Below, piece by piece: positions 35,261 through 44,111 of a stretch of DNA of 64,000 nt. The notes below the pieces were generated by a model. The model had not been told where the DNA came from and did no database searches. It worked only from the letters and a program-made list of their open reading frames with translations. Both the position numbers and the translations under genes were made by a program. Within the stretch, counting starts at the first letter, position 1. Each line of letters begins with the position of its first letter. Source of the stretch: Lacibacter sediminis (GTDB taxonomy: Bacteria > Bacteroidota > Bacteroidia > Chitinophagales > Chitinophagaceae); contig NZ_CP060007.1 in NCBI RefSeq assembly GCF_014168535.1, positions 2,914,001 to 2,978,000 of the forward strand, in the 5' to 3' direction.

Positions 35261-38221
35261 TTATTTTACAAGATCAAATCCCCAATCAATGCCTTTGTTT
35301 GCCGCAGGCACACCTTCTACCATCCACTTGGGCATTGGTGCTCCTTTCAGGTAATGATCAAAGAATTGGCTTAAACGAACTGAAAGATCTTTTCTGTTCC
35401 TGCGTTCAACGAGATTATGATCTTCATCATTGTATTGCAAGAACCACGCTTTCTTATCTAAGCGACGTAATGCTGTAAAAAACTCAATACTCTGGTACCA
35501 AGGCACAGCACCATCTTTATCGTTATGCATCAACAACAATGGTGTTGTTACTTTATCTGCTTTAAACAATGGTGAGTTTTTAGTATATAAATCAGGACGT
35601 TGCCATGGTGTTGCACCTAAACGTGTTTGTGAACGCTCATACTGGAACTGTCTGCTGATGCCTGCACCCCAACGGATACCACCGTAAGCACTGAACATAT
35701 TTGCCACAGGTGCACCTGCACCTGCTGCTGCAAACATTTTTGTGCGTGTTACAAGATATGCAACCTGGTAACCTCCCCAGCTTTGTCCCTGTATCGCCAT
35801 TTTTGTACTATCAACAAATTTCATTTTGCTGAGATACTTTCCGGCACTCACTACAGAGTTGTAGGCACTTTCGCCCGGCTCTCCATCTTTATAATAAATG
35901 TTTGGATCAAACACGAGATATCCATTGCTTGTGAAATAAGCAATGTTTATTGTTGATGCACTCGGTGCCGGTGTGCGGTAACCATAACGTGTATCTGAAT
36001 TACGTTCGTAGAAATAAAAGATCACCGGGTATTTTTTGTTGGGATCGAAATTCTCAGGCTTGAATAATAAACCTTCTGATTCTTTACCATCAAACATTTT
36101 CCATTTATGCAATTCAACCGTGTACCAGTTGTAATCTTTTTGCTGCTCATTGATGGAGCTTAATTGTTTAGATGCTTTGTGATCCTGTGCAGTACTCATT
36201 GTTGTAGAGAAGAGGCTTGCACTCATTTGAGGAGTCATAGCTGTATAAATCAATACATCGCTATTCTTTCCTTTCAATACATTGTTGCTATTGATCACAG
36301 CAGGATTAGTTACTGCTATTGATTCGTTAAGCACAAAATTGCTGCCCAACTTGTGTGTCGTTAAACCGTATCCTTTCTCTTTGTTATCAAATACTCCAAG
36401 TAGTAAAGTTTGACCATCTTTTACAAAACGTTCTTCACGATCCAGTTCGCTGTAACGGAAGGTCAATTGCTTTTTGCGGCCAATACCATTGGTGATAGAA
36501 ACAGGTTTTTCTTTTCCTGTCGGGTCAACTTTCCAGATATCGAATTTATCATACACATACAATGCTGCATCATTTTCATGCCAGCCCATTACGCCATGTG
36601 GAGGAGGATCATCGGGATGATCATCATCTTCATCAAACAAAGGAACTTTAATATCTTTTGTTGCTACGACAGTTTTACCCGTTGCCACTTCATACGACAT
36701 GTATTGATGTGTCTTCCAATCGAACCACATCACAAACTTTCCTTTCGGTGAAATGCCACCACTGCGGATCTTTTTGCCAATCAGTTTTCGTTCACCGTTT
36801 TTCACATTTACCAAATACAGATCATTATAATTATGTTGCTCCCATTGATTTTGCTTGCGATAGGGTTTGCTGTCGTAACCAATTGCCACATCTGCATCAT
36901 CTTCATCCGTTGTAACAACACGTTCCAATGTTTCATTTGCCAAAGGAGTTACGGCAGAAGCATCGCCGTGCAAAACAGTTAAATAGCTGCGGCGCAGTTC
37001 ATTATTCACCTGTAACAATTGCTGAGGCTGAAGTTCGGGATCATTATAATGCCAGATATCAAGTCGTGCAGTTTCAAACTCAACAAGGTTGGTATCTTTT
37101 GGCTGACGGATTGGTGCTAAACCAAAAAATAACCGATCTCCTTTCTTGCTGAATTTATTGGAATAATCAGGACTTACCGTCATCCCTGTTTTTACTGAAG
37201 CAGTTGAACGGTCAACACGTAAACGGGCGCTGTCCATGCCGGGTTTGAAATACCAGAGTTTGTAAAACTTACGTAACGCTTTGCTCACGCTGTCACGCTC
37301 TGCTACAAAAGCAACCTGCGTACCCGCAACATCCATTGCGTAATTCTTTGCATCATTGAAACCTTGCAAAACAGTATCTACTTTTCCTGTTGAAGTATTC
37401 ATCCAAAGAACAGCAGATTTACTTAATGTATCGGTATTCTTCCTTGAAGTTTCGATCAACAATACATTTCCGTTTTCACTGAAATAATATTCATTCACCA
37501 ATTTAAATTTCTTCTCTTCGCCTGTGATTGTATTACGAACGATCAGTTCTGTTCCTTCTTCAACAGGTTCAGCAGTTGGTCTTGCGGGAGGTCTTGCTCC
37601 ACCTCTCTGAGCTTGTAACACAGTTAAACCTTTTGTTTTTGCTTCATTGGCTTTGTTCTTTAAACTGTCAGCAACCCTCATCAGCGAATCAGCCATTGAA
37701 ACCATTTTATTGATTTGCGTAAGCGAGTCTGGTTTCGCTGCGGGCTTGGGTGGTTCAGGTAAAGCTTTATCCATATGATAAGCTACCCAGCCATTTCCTT
37801 TCTCAGGTGTTTTAAATGTTTTTACCCGGGCCACTTTCCAAACACTATCCTTTCCTAATTCAACAATTGCCAGACTATCTTTTGGCAGTTCATCAGGACG
37901 TTTCTTCTTAATTCTTGCATCACGGGTATCTTTGAATAAAGGGCGGATCTTGAAGATCACAAAACGACTATCAGTGGTAATAACAGAACTGTAACCACGG
38001 GCAACAGTCTTTTTATAATTACCATTGGTCGATTGAATGATCATATCACCATCACCTTCCTGTGGATTCACCATATACACGACCCATTTACCATCATCAC
38101 TTATCTGGGCGCCTTGTACACTTTGCCACCGATCGTACACCGAATGATCGAGGGGCTTTTTGGATTGAGCAATGCTTAACAGCGGAACTGAAAGCAGAAG
38201 ACAAAAAACGAAATTTCTCAT
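35261..38221 (-). CDS. S9 family prolyl oligopeptidase-like serine peptidase (exported)
   Basis: 986 residues. Signal peptide (1-18, ending LLSIAQ), a large beta-propeller-like N-terminal region (about 20-690) with an acidic insert (FDEDDDHPDDPP) and a C-terminal alpha/beta hydrolase. The nucleophile Ser is in IQGQSWGGYQ (G-x-S-x-G), the Asp in HNDKDGAVP and the His in NDEDHNLVE. It probably degrades peptides or dipeptides in the periplasm, resembling DPP4/acylaminoacyl-peptidase types. It diverges from a TonB receptor gene. Confidence 0.92.
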   Translation of the reverse strand: MRNFVFCLLLSVPLLSIAQSKKPLDHSVYDRWQSVQGAQISDDGKWVVYMVNPQEGDGDMIIQSTNGNYKKTVARGYSSVITTDSRFVIFKIRPLFKDTRDARIKKKRPDELPKDSLAIVELGKDSVWKVARVKTFKTPEKGNGWVAYHMDKALPEPPKPAAKPDSLTQINKMVSMADSLMRVADSLKNKANEAKTKGLTVLQAQRGGARPPARPTAEPVEEGTELIVRNTITGEEKKFKLVNEYYFSENGNVLLIETSRKNTDTLSKSAVLWMNTSTGKVDTVLQGFNDAKNYAMDVAGTQVAFVAERDSVSKALRKFYKLWYFKPGMDSARLRVDRSTASVKTGMTVSPDYSNKFSKKGDRLFFGLAPIRQPKDTNLVEFETARLDIWHYNDPELQPQQLLQVNNELRRSYLTVLHGDASAVTPLANETLERVVTTDEDDADVAIGYDSKPYRKQNQWEQHNYNDLYLVNVKNGERKLIGKKIRSGGISPKGKFVMWFDWKTHQYMSYEVATGKTVVATKDIKVPLFDEDDDHPDDPPPHGVMGWHENDAALYVYDKFDIWKVDPTGKEKPVSITNGIGRKKQLTFRYSELDREERFVKDGQTLLLGVFDNKEKGYGLTTHKLGSNFVLNESIAVTNPAVINSNNVLKGKNSDVLIYTAMTPQMSASLFSTTMSTAQDHKASKQLSSINEQQKDYNWYTVELHKWKMFDGKESEGLLFKPENFDPNKKYPVIFYFYERNSDTRYGYRTPAPSASTINIAYFTSNGYLVFDPNIYYKDGEPGESAYNSVVSAGKYLSKMKFVDSTKMAIQGQSWGGYQVAYLVTRTKMFAAAGAGAPVANMFSAYGGIRWGAGISRQFQYERSQTRLGATPWQRPDLYTKNSPLFKADKVTTPLLLMHNDKDGAVPWYQSIEFFTALRRLDKKAWFLQYNDEDHNLVERRNRKDLSVRLSQFFDHYLKGAPMPKWMVEGVPAANKGIDWGFDLVK

Positions 38222-38305
38222 GTGCAGTAGTTTTTTAAAAGTTCATCAAGTTAAATTAAACAATTATGCCGTAACCTTGTTTTACACCAACGGAATATAA
38301 CACTT

Positions 38306-40753
38306 ATGAACAGATACATTTTAAGCTTACTCCTTATCACGCTCTCCGCCTGTCCTGTTTTTGCGCAGAACAAAGGCATTATCGCCGGCACAGTAATCGA
38401 CAAATCAACACAGCTTCCGCTTGATGCCGTTTCAGTAAAAGTTGAAAACACGGAATGGGGTTCGGTTACCGATTCATTGGGACGATTCCGTATCAGCAAT
38501 ATCGACCCTAAATCATACAATATTGTTTTCACAAAAGTTGGTTACAAGGCGTACACGATTTATAATATCGTTCTCACCTCCGGCAACGAAACCAGTGTTA
38601 CGGTTGAACTGGAAGAAGAAATAAAATCTATTGGCGAAATAACGGTAACGGGGAAACGTACAGCCAAAGTGGCCACACTTGAAACACCGCTGAGTGTGCA
38701 ACGATTAACTACTGAAGAGATCAAAGCAAACCCGGGCGGTAATTTCGATATCAGTCGTGTGATCAATACACTGCCCGGTGTTGGTGGAACGGCCGGAAGT
38801 GTGGGTGGCTTTCGCAATGACATTATTATTCGTGGTGGAGGGCCGGGTGAAAATGTGTTTTATTTAGATGGAATAGAAATACCTGTGATCAATCACTTTG
38901 CAACACAAGGTGCAGGCGGCGGACCAACAGGTATTCTGAATGTGAGTTTTATTGAAGATGTAAAACTCAGTTCTTCAGCGTTTGATGCCCGTTATGATAA
39001 CGCACTCAGCAGTGTATTTGAATTCAAACAAAAAAGAGGAAATAGTAATCGTGTACAAGGGAATGTTCGCTTAAGTGCAACAGAACTCGCTGCAACATTA
39101 GAAGGGCCGCTCAGCAACAATAAGAAAACAACTTTTTTAGCCAGTGCACGCAGAAGTTATCTCCAGTTCTTATTCCAGGCACTGGATCTTCCTATCCGTC
39201 CAAACTATTGGGATTTTCAATACAAAGCCACACATCAGTTTGATAAGAAAACAACATTAACCGTTTTGGGCGTTGGTGCCATTGACGAATTCAGTTTTGC
39301 AGCACCATCAGAGGCTACACCAGAGAAATTATACATACTCAACAGTAACCCGAATATTAATCAATGGAATTATACAGTAGGTGCTGCGTTAAAGCGGAAT
39401 ATTAAAAACGGTTTTTGGAATCTTGCGATCAGTCGTAATGCATTCAACAATAACATTACCCGTTTTGAGGATAACCTCAACCCCACTCCTGCCAGGCAAT
39501 CGTTAGATGTTACATCAAATGAAACAGAAAATAAACTACGTTTTGATGTAAACCAAACCTTGAATGGATGGAAGCTGAGTTATGGCGCTGTTTTACAAAA
39601 CCCGCAATTCAGTAATGAAGGTTTTGCACGTATCCGTGCAGAAGTAAGAGATACATTAGGTAATCTTGTTCAACCTGAAGTGAAAGCCAATTTCAACACT
39701 TCAAAAAGTTTTGTAAAACTGGGTGGATTTGTACAGGCAGGCAAACGTTTCTTTGATGATCGTTTGGGTGTAAACGTTGGTGTTCGTGTTGATGGAAATA
39801 CATTTACTGACGAAGGAATAAATCTGTTTCAAACATTTAGCCCACGTGTAGGATTAAGTTACGTGTTAAGCGATCAATGGACGGTGAATGCAAGTATAGG
39901 CCGTTATTACCGTTTGGCTCCTTATACTATTCTTGGTTTTCAGAATAATAACGGCAACTATGTAAACCGGGATGCAAAGTATCTGCGCAGCGATCATTAT
40001 GTTGTGGGGTTTGAATACTTACCAAAGAATACGACACGCTTTACCATTGAAGGTTTCTACAAACAATATGGCAATATGCCGGTGAGTGTGCGTGATGGAA
40101 TTAACCTTGCAAACAAGGGTGGCGATTTTAATATTTTAGGTAATGAAGATATTGTGAGCACAGGAAAAGGACGAACCTATGGTGTTGAGTTTTTTGCACA
40201 ACAGAAATTAACGAAGCGATTTTATGGAGTATTCAGTTACACCTTATTCATCAGTCAATTTAGTGGTGTTGATGGAAAATATGTTGCAAGTGCATGGGAT
40301 AACCGTCACCTGCTGAGTGTAACATGGGGTTATAAATTTCCACGTAACTGGGAACTTGGTTTAAAATTCCGTTACCAGGGCGGGGCTCCGTTTACTCCGT
40401 TTGATGAAACAGCAAGCCGACAAAACTATCTCAGCACAGGAGAAGGTATTTTGGATTATGCAAGGTTGAATCAAAATCGTTTAACCGCATTCAATTCAAG
40501 TGATGTGCGGATTGACAAGAAGTGGAATTTTAAACGATTAACATTGGATGTATTTCTGGATGTGAGTAACTGGTATGTAGCAAAGAGTCCGGCATTTCCG
40601 CAATACACATTTCAACGTACACCCAACAACAGCGGCTTTGCAACAACAAACGGAAAACCAATTGCATTTGATGGAAGTAATGCAATACCTGTTATACTGC
40701 AAAACAATGATCCGAGTGTAACACCAACGATTGGATTTATTATTGAGTTCTAA
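38306..40753 (+). CDS. TonB-dependent receptor with carboxypeptidase-like N-domain
   Basis: 815 residues. Signal peptide (ending VFAQN), CarboxypepD_reg-like domain (about 24-105; GIIAGTVIDKSTQLPLDAVSV), plug (about 120-240; FDISRVINTLPGVGGTAGSVGG, DIIIRGGGPGENVFYLDGIEIP) and a barrel ending in PTIGFIIEF. It is not of the SusC type because the SusC plug segments are absent. Ligand unknown; iron chelates or peptides are possible. It diverges from the S9 peptidase across an 84-base gap, so peptide uptake and digestion could be linked (inference). Confidence 0.9.
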   Translation: MNRYILSLLLITLSACPVFAQNKGIIAGTVIDKSTQLPLDAVSVKVENTEWGSVTDSLGRFRISNIDPKSYNIVFTKVGYKAYTIYNIVLTSGNETSVTVELEEEIKSIGEITVTGKRTAKVATLETPLSVQRLTTEEIKANPGGNFDISRVINTLPGVGGTAGSVGGFRNDIIIRGGGPGENVFYLDGIEIPVINHFATQGAGGGPTGILNVSFIEDVKLSSSAFDARYDNALSSVFEFKQKRGNSNRVQGNVRLSATELAATLEGPLSNNKKTTFLASARRSYLQFLFQALDLPIRPNYWDFQYKATHQFDKKTTLTVLGVGAIDEFSFAAPSEATPEKLYILNSNPNINQWNYTVGAALKRNIKNGFWNLAISRNAFNNNITRFEDNLNPTPARQSLDVTSNETENKLRFDVNQTLNGWKLSYGAVLQNPQFSNEGFARIRAEVRDTLGNLVQPEVKANFNTSKSFVKLGGFVQAGKRFFDDRLGVNVGVRVDGNTFTDEGINLFQTFSPRVGLSYVLSDQWTVNASIGRYYRLAPYTILGFQNNNGNYVNRDAKYLRSDHYVVGFEYLPKNTTRFTIEGFYKQYGNMPVSVRDGINLANKGGDFNILGNEDIVSTGKGRTYGVEFFAQQKLTKRFYGVFSYTLFISQFSGVDGKYVASAWDNRHLLSVTWGYKFPRNWELGLKFRYQGGAPFTPFDETASRQNYLSTGEGILDYARLNQNRLTAFNSSDVRIDKKWNFKRLTLDVFLDVSNWYVAKSPAFPQYTFQRTPNNSGFATTNGKPIAFDGSNAIPVILQNNDPSVTPTIGFIIEF

Positions 40754-40764
40754 TCTTAAATACA

Positions 40765-40841
40765 AAGTACGAGGTACGAAAGTAATTCAGTAAAGATTCA
40801 ACTGAAGCACGCCAATTGTACCTCGTACTTCTTACTTCGTA
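40765..40841. repeat. Palindrome with perfect 13-bp arms; TACCTCGTACTTC repeat, copy 2
   Basis: AAGTACGAGGTAC (40765-40777) is the exact reverse complement of 40818-40830, 40-base loop. The right arm continues to 40841 and matches 25952-25974 with one mismatch. The stop codon of the DMT gene (40832-40834) lies inside the right side. Confidence 0.85.
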
Positions 40842-41719
40842 GTTTTCTTCGCTTGCCATACCCGCACAGTTTGTATCACCACACTTGCTACGATCAACAG
40901 GATTCCCCAATAGAATCCTTTGCCTAAGTCTTTGTTTTCATTGTACAATAAAAAAGCAAGCAGAATGCCATACACAGGTTCAAGATTGTAAGTAAGATTA
41001 GCAGTAAACGGTGAAATCTTTTTCAATGCATTCACTGATAATTGAAAAGCAAGTACTGTACAGAACAATGCAAGCATCAACAACCAAAACCAATCGTTTA
41101 ATGTTGGGATATATTTTGTAGCCGGAGAAAATTGTAAATAGAGCGGCAGCAATAAACTTAACATCAACCATCCCCCACCCAATTCATACAAGGTTAAGTT
41201 AGCAGCAGGTATATGTTGAATTAACCGCTTATTAAAAATGGGAAACAAAGCAGATAAAAATGCAGCGGCAACACCCAGCAGAATACCTGTTTTGTAATGC
41301 ACATCAAAATGAAAGATGAGATAAATGCCGAGCAATACCAATAAACCCAATAATACTTCTACCAAATCCAATCTTCGTTGATGTAAAAGCGGTTCGAGGA
41401 ACGCAGTGAAGGAACCTGTAGCAGCAAAGCACACCAAAGCGATCGATACGTTGGCATACTTTATACTTCCGTAAAAGAATACCCAATGCAAAGCAATGAG
41501 TGCTCCAATACCAATACATTGCAGTAAGTACTTCCGTTCAATACGGATCGATTGTTTGCGGATGAAGAAAATAAGTAGCAGCAATAATGATGAAAGCAAC
41601 ATCCTGTACCACACCAGCCAGCCTTCGTTCAACTCGATCAAACGGCCAAGCACACCTGTAAATCCTGCTAAGAAAACAGCAGCATGCAGTTGTAAAAAAG
41701 CTTTGGTAGTTGGATGCAT
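40832..41719 (-). CDS. EamA/DMT family transporter
   Basis: 295 residues with ten membrane helices in two EamA halves (FLAGFTGVLGRLIELNEGWLVWYRML at the start and TGILLGVAAAFLSALFPIFNKR for the second half). The C-terminus (WQAKKTTK) and stop lie in the TACCTCGTACTTC repeat. It starts 12 bases after the stop of the Dpm1-like gene, suggesting an operon. Substrate unknown. Confidence 0.87.
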   Translation of the reverse strand: MHPTTKAFLQLHAAVFLAGFTGVLGRLIELNEGWLVWYRMLLSSLLLLLIFFIRKQSIRIERKYLLQCIGIGALIALHWVFFYGSIKYANVSIALVCFAATGSFTAFLEPLLHQRRLDLVEVLLGLLVLLGIYLIFHFDVHYKTGILLGVAAAFLSALFPIFNKRLIQHIPAANLTLYELGGGWLMLSLLLPLYLQFSPATKYIPTLNDWFWLLMLALFCTVLAFQLSVNALKKISPFTANLTYNLEPVYGILLAFLLYNENKDLGKGFYWGILLIVASVVIQTVRVWQAKKTTK

Positions 41720-41731
41720 TAATTAGAGAGA

Positions 41732-42529
41732 TCAATGATTGCTTTGTGCAACCACATCATCAGATGAATATTTTGAGAGGGCCTCGCCTGTTTTCTTGAT
41801 CTTTTGATGATAATCTTTGAATAGGCTTTGCCAACGCAGTTTCAATACACCAAGAATACCTTCCTTCACAATGCCTTTGTTCATCTTACTTGCACCAAGT
41901 TTACGATCAACAAAGGTGATCGGCACTTCTTTGATCTTGAACTTCAGTTTCCAGGTGGCAAACTTCATTTCGATCTGGAACGCATATCCAACAAAATGGA
42001 TCTTATCAAGATTCAACGCTTCCAGTAATTCTTTTCTGTAACAAACAAAACCGGCAGTTGGGTCCATTACCGGCATCCATGTGATGAGTCGTGTATATAA
42101 CGATGCGCCTTTTGAAAGTAAGATGCGTCTTTGCGGCCAGTTGGCAACAGCGCCGCCCTTTACATAACGGCTGCCAATGGCAAGATCAGCACCACCTGTT
42201 TTGCAGGCATCAACCAAACGTGAAAGATCAGCAGGATTATGACTGAAGTCGGCATCCATTTCGCAAATGAACTGATAGCCTTTTTCAATAGCCCATTTAA
42301 AGCCGTGAATATAAGCGGTACCCAATCCCAGTTTGCCTTTACGCTCTTCAATAAATAACTGATTGGGAAAAGAAGGCTGTAATTGCTTTACAATTTGCGC
42401 AGTACCATCAGGAGACCCGTCGTCGATCACCAACACATGAAAACCTTCATGTAACGTAAAAACGGCACGGATAATATTTTCGATATTTTCCTTTTCGTTG
42501 TATGTGGGTATGATGACGAGCTGTTCCAA
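41732..42529 (-). CDS. Dpm1-like polyprenol monophosphomannose synthase (GT2)
   Basis: 265 residues. The GT-A motifs are PTYNEKENIENII, VIDDGSPDGT (DxD-like) and EMDADFSHNP, then the Dpm1-type KGGAVANWPQRR and QIEMKFATWKL. It transfers mannose or glucose from a sugar nucleotide to polyprenyl phosphate at the cytoplasmic membrane. No C-terminal membrane helices are present, so it is the short soluble form. The only possible start upstream of the conserved N-terminus is TTG at 42529; an in-frame TAA lies eight codons before it. Confidence 0.88.
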   Translation of the reverse strand: MEQLVIIPTYNEKENIENIIRAVFTLHEGFHVLVIDDGSPDGTAQIVKQLQPSFPNQLFIEERKGKLGLGTAYIHGFKWAIEKGYQFICEMDADFSHNPADLSRLVDACKTGGADLAIGSRYVKGGAVANWPQRRILLSKGASLYTRLITWMPVMDPTAGFVCYRKELLEALNLDKIHFVGYAFQIEMKFATWKLKFKIKEVPITFVDRKLGASKMNKGIVKEGILGVLKLRWQSLFKDYHQKIKKTGEALSKYSSDDVVAQSNH

Positions 42530-42600
42530 TCTGAATGTTTGCGTTGCAATTTAGTTGATTTCAAAAACCTTCAACAAAACTTCTTCCTGTAAAGAAACGT

Positions 42601-43371
42601 TTAGTTCTTCTTTAACAGGGTTCGGTTTAATATCTCCGTGAGCTTTTGTTTGGTATGCAGAGGAAAATCTCCTTTCATCATCCAATCATAATACTGAGGT
42701 TCCTGCTTTAATACCAATGTTACAGGCTTGCCTTTATGCTTACCGAAATTAAAAACCTCTACACCATTCTCCATTACAAACCTACGGGCAAAATCAACGA
42801 TCTGATCTTCGCCTGTAAACTTTACAATGGCATCAACACTTGCACCCATTTGAGGATAACGTTTCACCTGTGCTTCTAACACTTCCCATGTTGCCAATGC
42901 ATCTACTTCTGCACTGTGGGCACCGTCCAATACTTTATCGCAATAAAACTTATATGCTGCACTGAGTGTACGCTGTTCCATCATATGAAACACCCGTTGC
43001 ACATCAAGCAAAGAGCGATCATTCAATTCAATATCCAACCCTGCACGCAGAAATTCTTCAACCAGCAACGGTATATCAAAACGGTTGGAATTATAACCTG
43101 CCAGATCGCAATTAGCCATGAACATTTTTATTTCATTAGCAGCCTGCTTAAAGGTTGGCGCATCTTTCACCATTTCATTGCTGATGCCATGTACTTCTGT
43201 TGAACCGGGAGGAATGGGCATTTCCGGGTTAATGAGCTTCCGCTTAACCTGGCGGCTGCCATCGGGCATAATTTTCACGATGGCAATTTCAACGATCCTG
43301 TCGCTGCTGATATTTATACCGGTAGTTTCAAGATCGATAACGGCTAGCGGACGGTTCAGTTGTAAACTCAT
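42601..43371 (-). CDS. DEDDh 3'-5' exonuclease (DNA polymerase III epsilon-like)
   Basis: 256 residues from the ATG at 43371, which places the first catalytic motif (D13, E15 in VIDLETTG) close to the N-terminus as usual. Alternative ATGs at 43410 and 43428 would add a short low-conservation tail. The other motifs are GYNSNRFDIPLL and HSAEVDALATWEVL (H-x4-D). A C-terminal region (about 190-256; FNFGKHKGKPV) is a DUF3820-like module. The -7-like TATTTTTG at 43439-43432 lies 4 bases above the 43428 ATG and supports starting further in. Confidence 0.88.
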   Translation of the reverse strand: MSLQLNRPLAVIDLETTGINISSDRIVEIAIVKIMPDGSRQVKRKLINPEMPIPPGSTEVHGISNEMVKDAPTFKQAANEIKMFMANCDLAGYNSNRFDIPLLVEEFLRAGLDIELNDRSLLDVQRVFHMMEQRTLSAAYKFYCDKVLDGAHSAEVDALATWEVLEAQVKRYPQMGASVDAIVKFTGEDQIVDFARRFVMENGVEVFNFGKHKGKPVTLVLKQEPQYYDWMMKGDFPLHTKQKLTEILNRTLLKKN

Positions 43372-43526
43372 ATTATTATTACCGGGTTGGTTAGTGGCGT
43401 CGAAACCCATCGAAATCTGTTGGCTCATGAGCAAAAATAACTAAAACAAAGGCACCATCAGATACTGAAATACACTTACTGAGCGTTTAAATCATGTAAT
43501 TTCGATGAATTTCTCAAAAACATGGT

Positions 43527-43534
43527 TATTTTTG
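43527..43534 (+). promoter_or_regulatory. Possible -7 box (TATTTTTG) for the YtxJ-like operon
   Basis: Exact TAnnTTTG match 22 bases before the ATG of the small lipoprotein. A clear TTTG at -33 was not seen. The region 43432-43534 would thus hold divergent promoters. Confidence 0.5.
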
Positions 43535-43556
43535 CGGAACCAAAATCCGTTTAATT

Positions 43557-43682
43557 ATGAAAAAAGTAATGATCTCTCTTCTCGTAGTTGCAATTGCAGC
43601 ATTCGTATTCACTTCTTGCGCCAGCAGTAAGCGTGGCATAGGTTGTCCTACAAGCTCCAGTAACAAACCTTTTAGAGCTTAA
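43557..43682 (+). CDS. Small lipoprotein next to YtxJ
   Basis: 41 residues with a basic start (MKK), hydrophobic segment and lipobox FTSC (C21), then SSKRGIGCPTS and a short tail. The KRGIGCP segment contains a second cysteine that could be redox active. Short lipoproteins of this pattern sit before YtxJ-like genes in related genomes (recollection, not searched). It precedes the bacilliredoxin gene by 26 bases, which supports it being real. Confidence 0.7.
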   Translation: MKKVMISLLVVAIAAFVFTSCASSKRGIGCPTSSSNKPFRA

Positions 43683-43708
43683 GCTGTTATTACAGGAAAC
43701 TAGTTTAC

Positions 43709-44041
43709 ATGAATTGGATCCCTTTACGTTCCATAGAAGACCTGGAACATGTCATTTATTTGTCGAAAGAAAAGCCACAGGTTATTTTCAAACACAGCAC
43801 CCGTTGTAATATCAGTTCGGTTGCCAAGAATCGTTTGGAAAGAGCCGGGGCAGGTGAACTTCAGTTTCATTATCTCGATCTGATCTCCTATCGTCCTTTA
43901 TCAAATTCTGTTGCTGAGCGTTTTGCTGTTGAACATGAATCACCACAAATACTGGTGATAAAGGATGGTAAATGCATATATAATGAAAGCCACATGGGTA
44001 TTGATATGGACGAAATAAAAGATCAGCTTCAACTCAACTAA
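43709..44041 (+). CDS. YtxJ-like bacillithiol system redox protein (monothiol bacilliredoxin)
   Basis: 110 residues of thioredoxin-like fold. The active site C33 is in HSTRCNISSVA, matching the T-R-C-x-I-S pattern of YtxJ, where a single cysteine removes bacillithiol from proteins. It then has LDLISYRPLSNSVAERFAVEHESPQ, the family's P-Q segment. With the YfiT-like transferase this suggests bacillithiol as the cell's main thiol. A terminator follows at 44047. Confidence 0.88.
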   Translation: MNWIPLRSIEDLEHVIYLSKEKPQVIFKHSTRCNISSVAKNRLERAGAGELQFHYLDLISYRPLSNSVAERFAVEHESPQILVIKDGKCIYNESHMGIDMDEIKDQLQLN

Positions 44042-44046
44042 TAAAG

Positions 44047-44075
44047 AAGGCCACCAATTCGGTGGCCTTTTACTT
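44047..44075 (+). terminator. Intrinsic terminator after YtxJ
   Basis: AAGGCCACC (44047-44055) pairs with GGTGGCCTT (44061-44069), loop AATTC, then TTACTTTA. Strong GC-rich stem; it can also end the convergent PPDK transcript. Confidence 0.85.
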
Positions 44076-44111
44076 TAGGGTCATAATCAAACAAATGGTT
44101 CTACATAGCTA

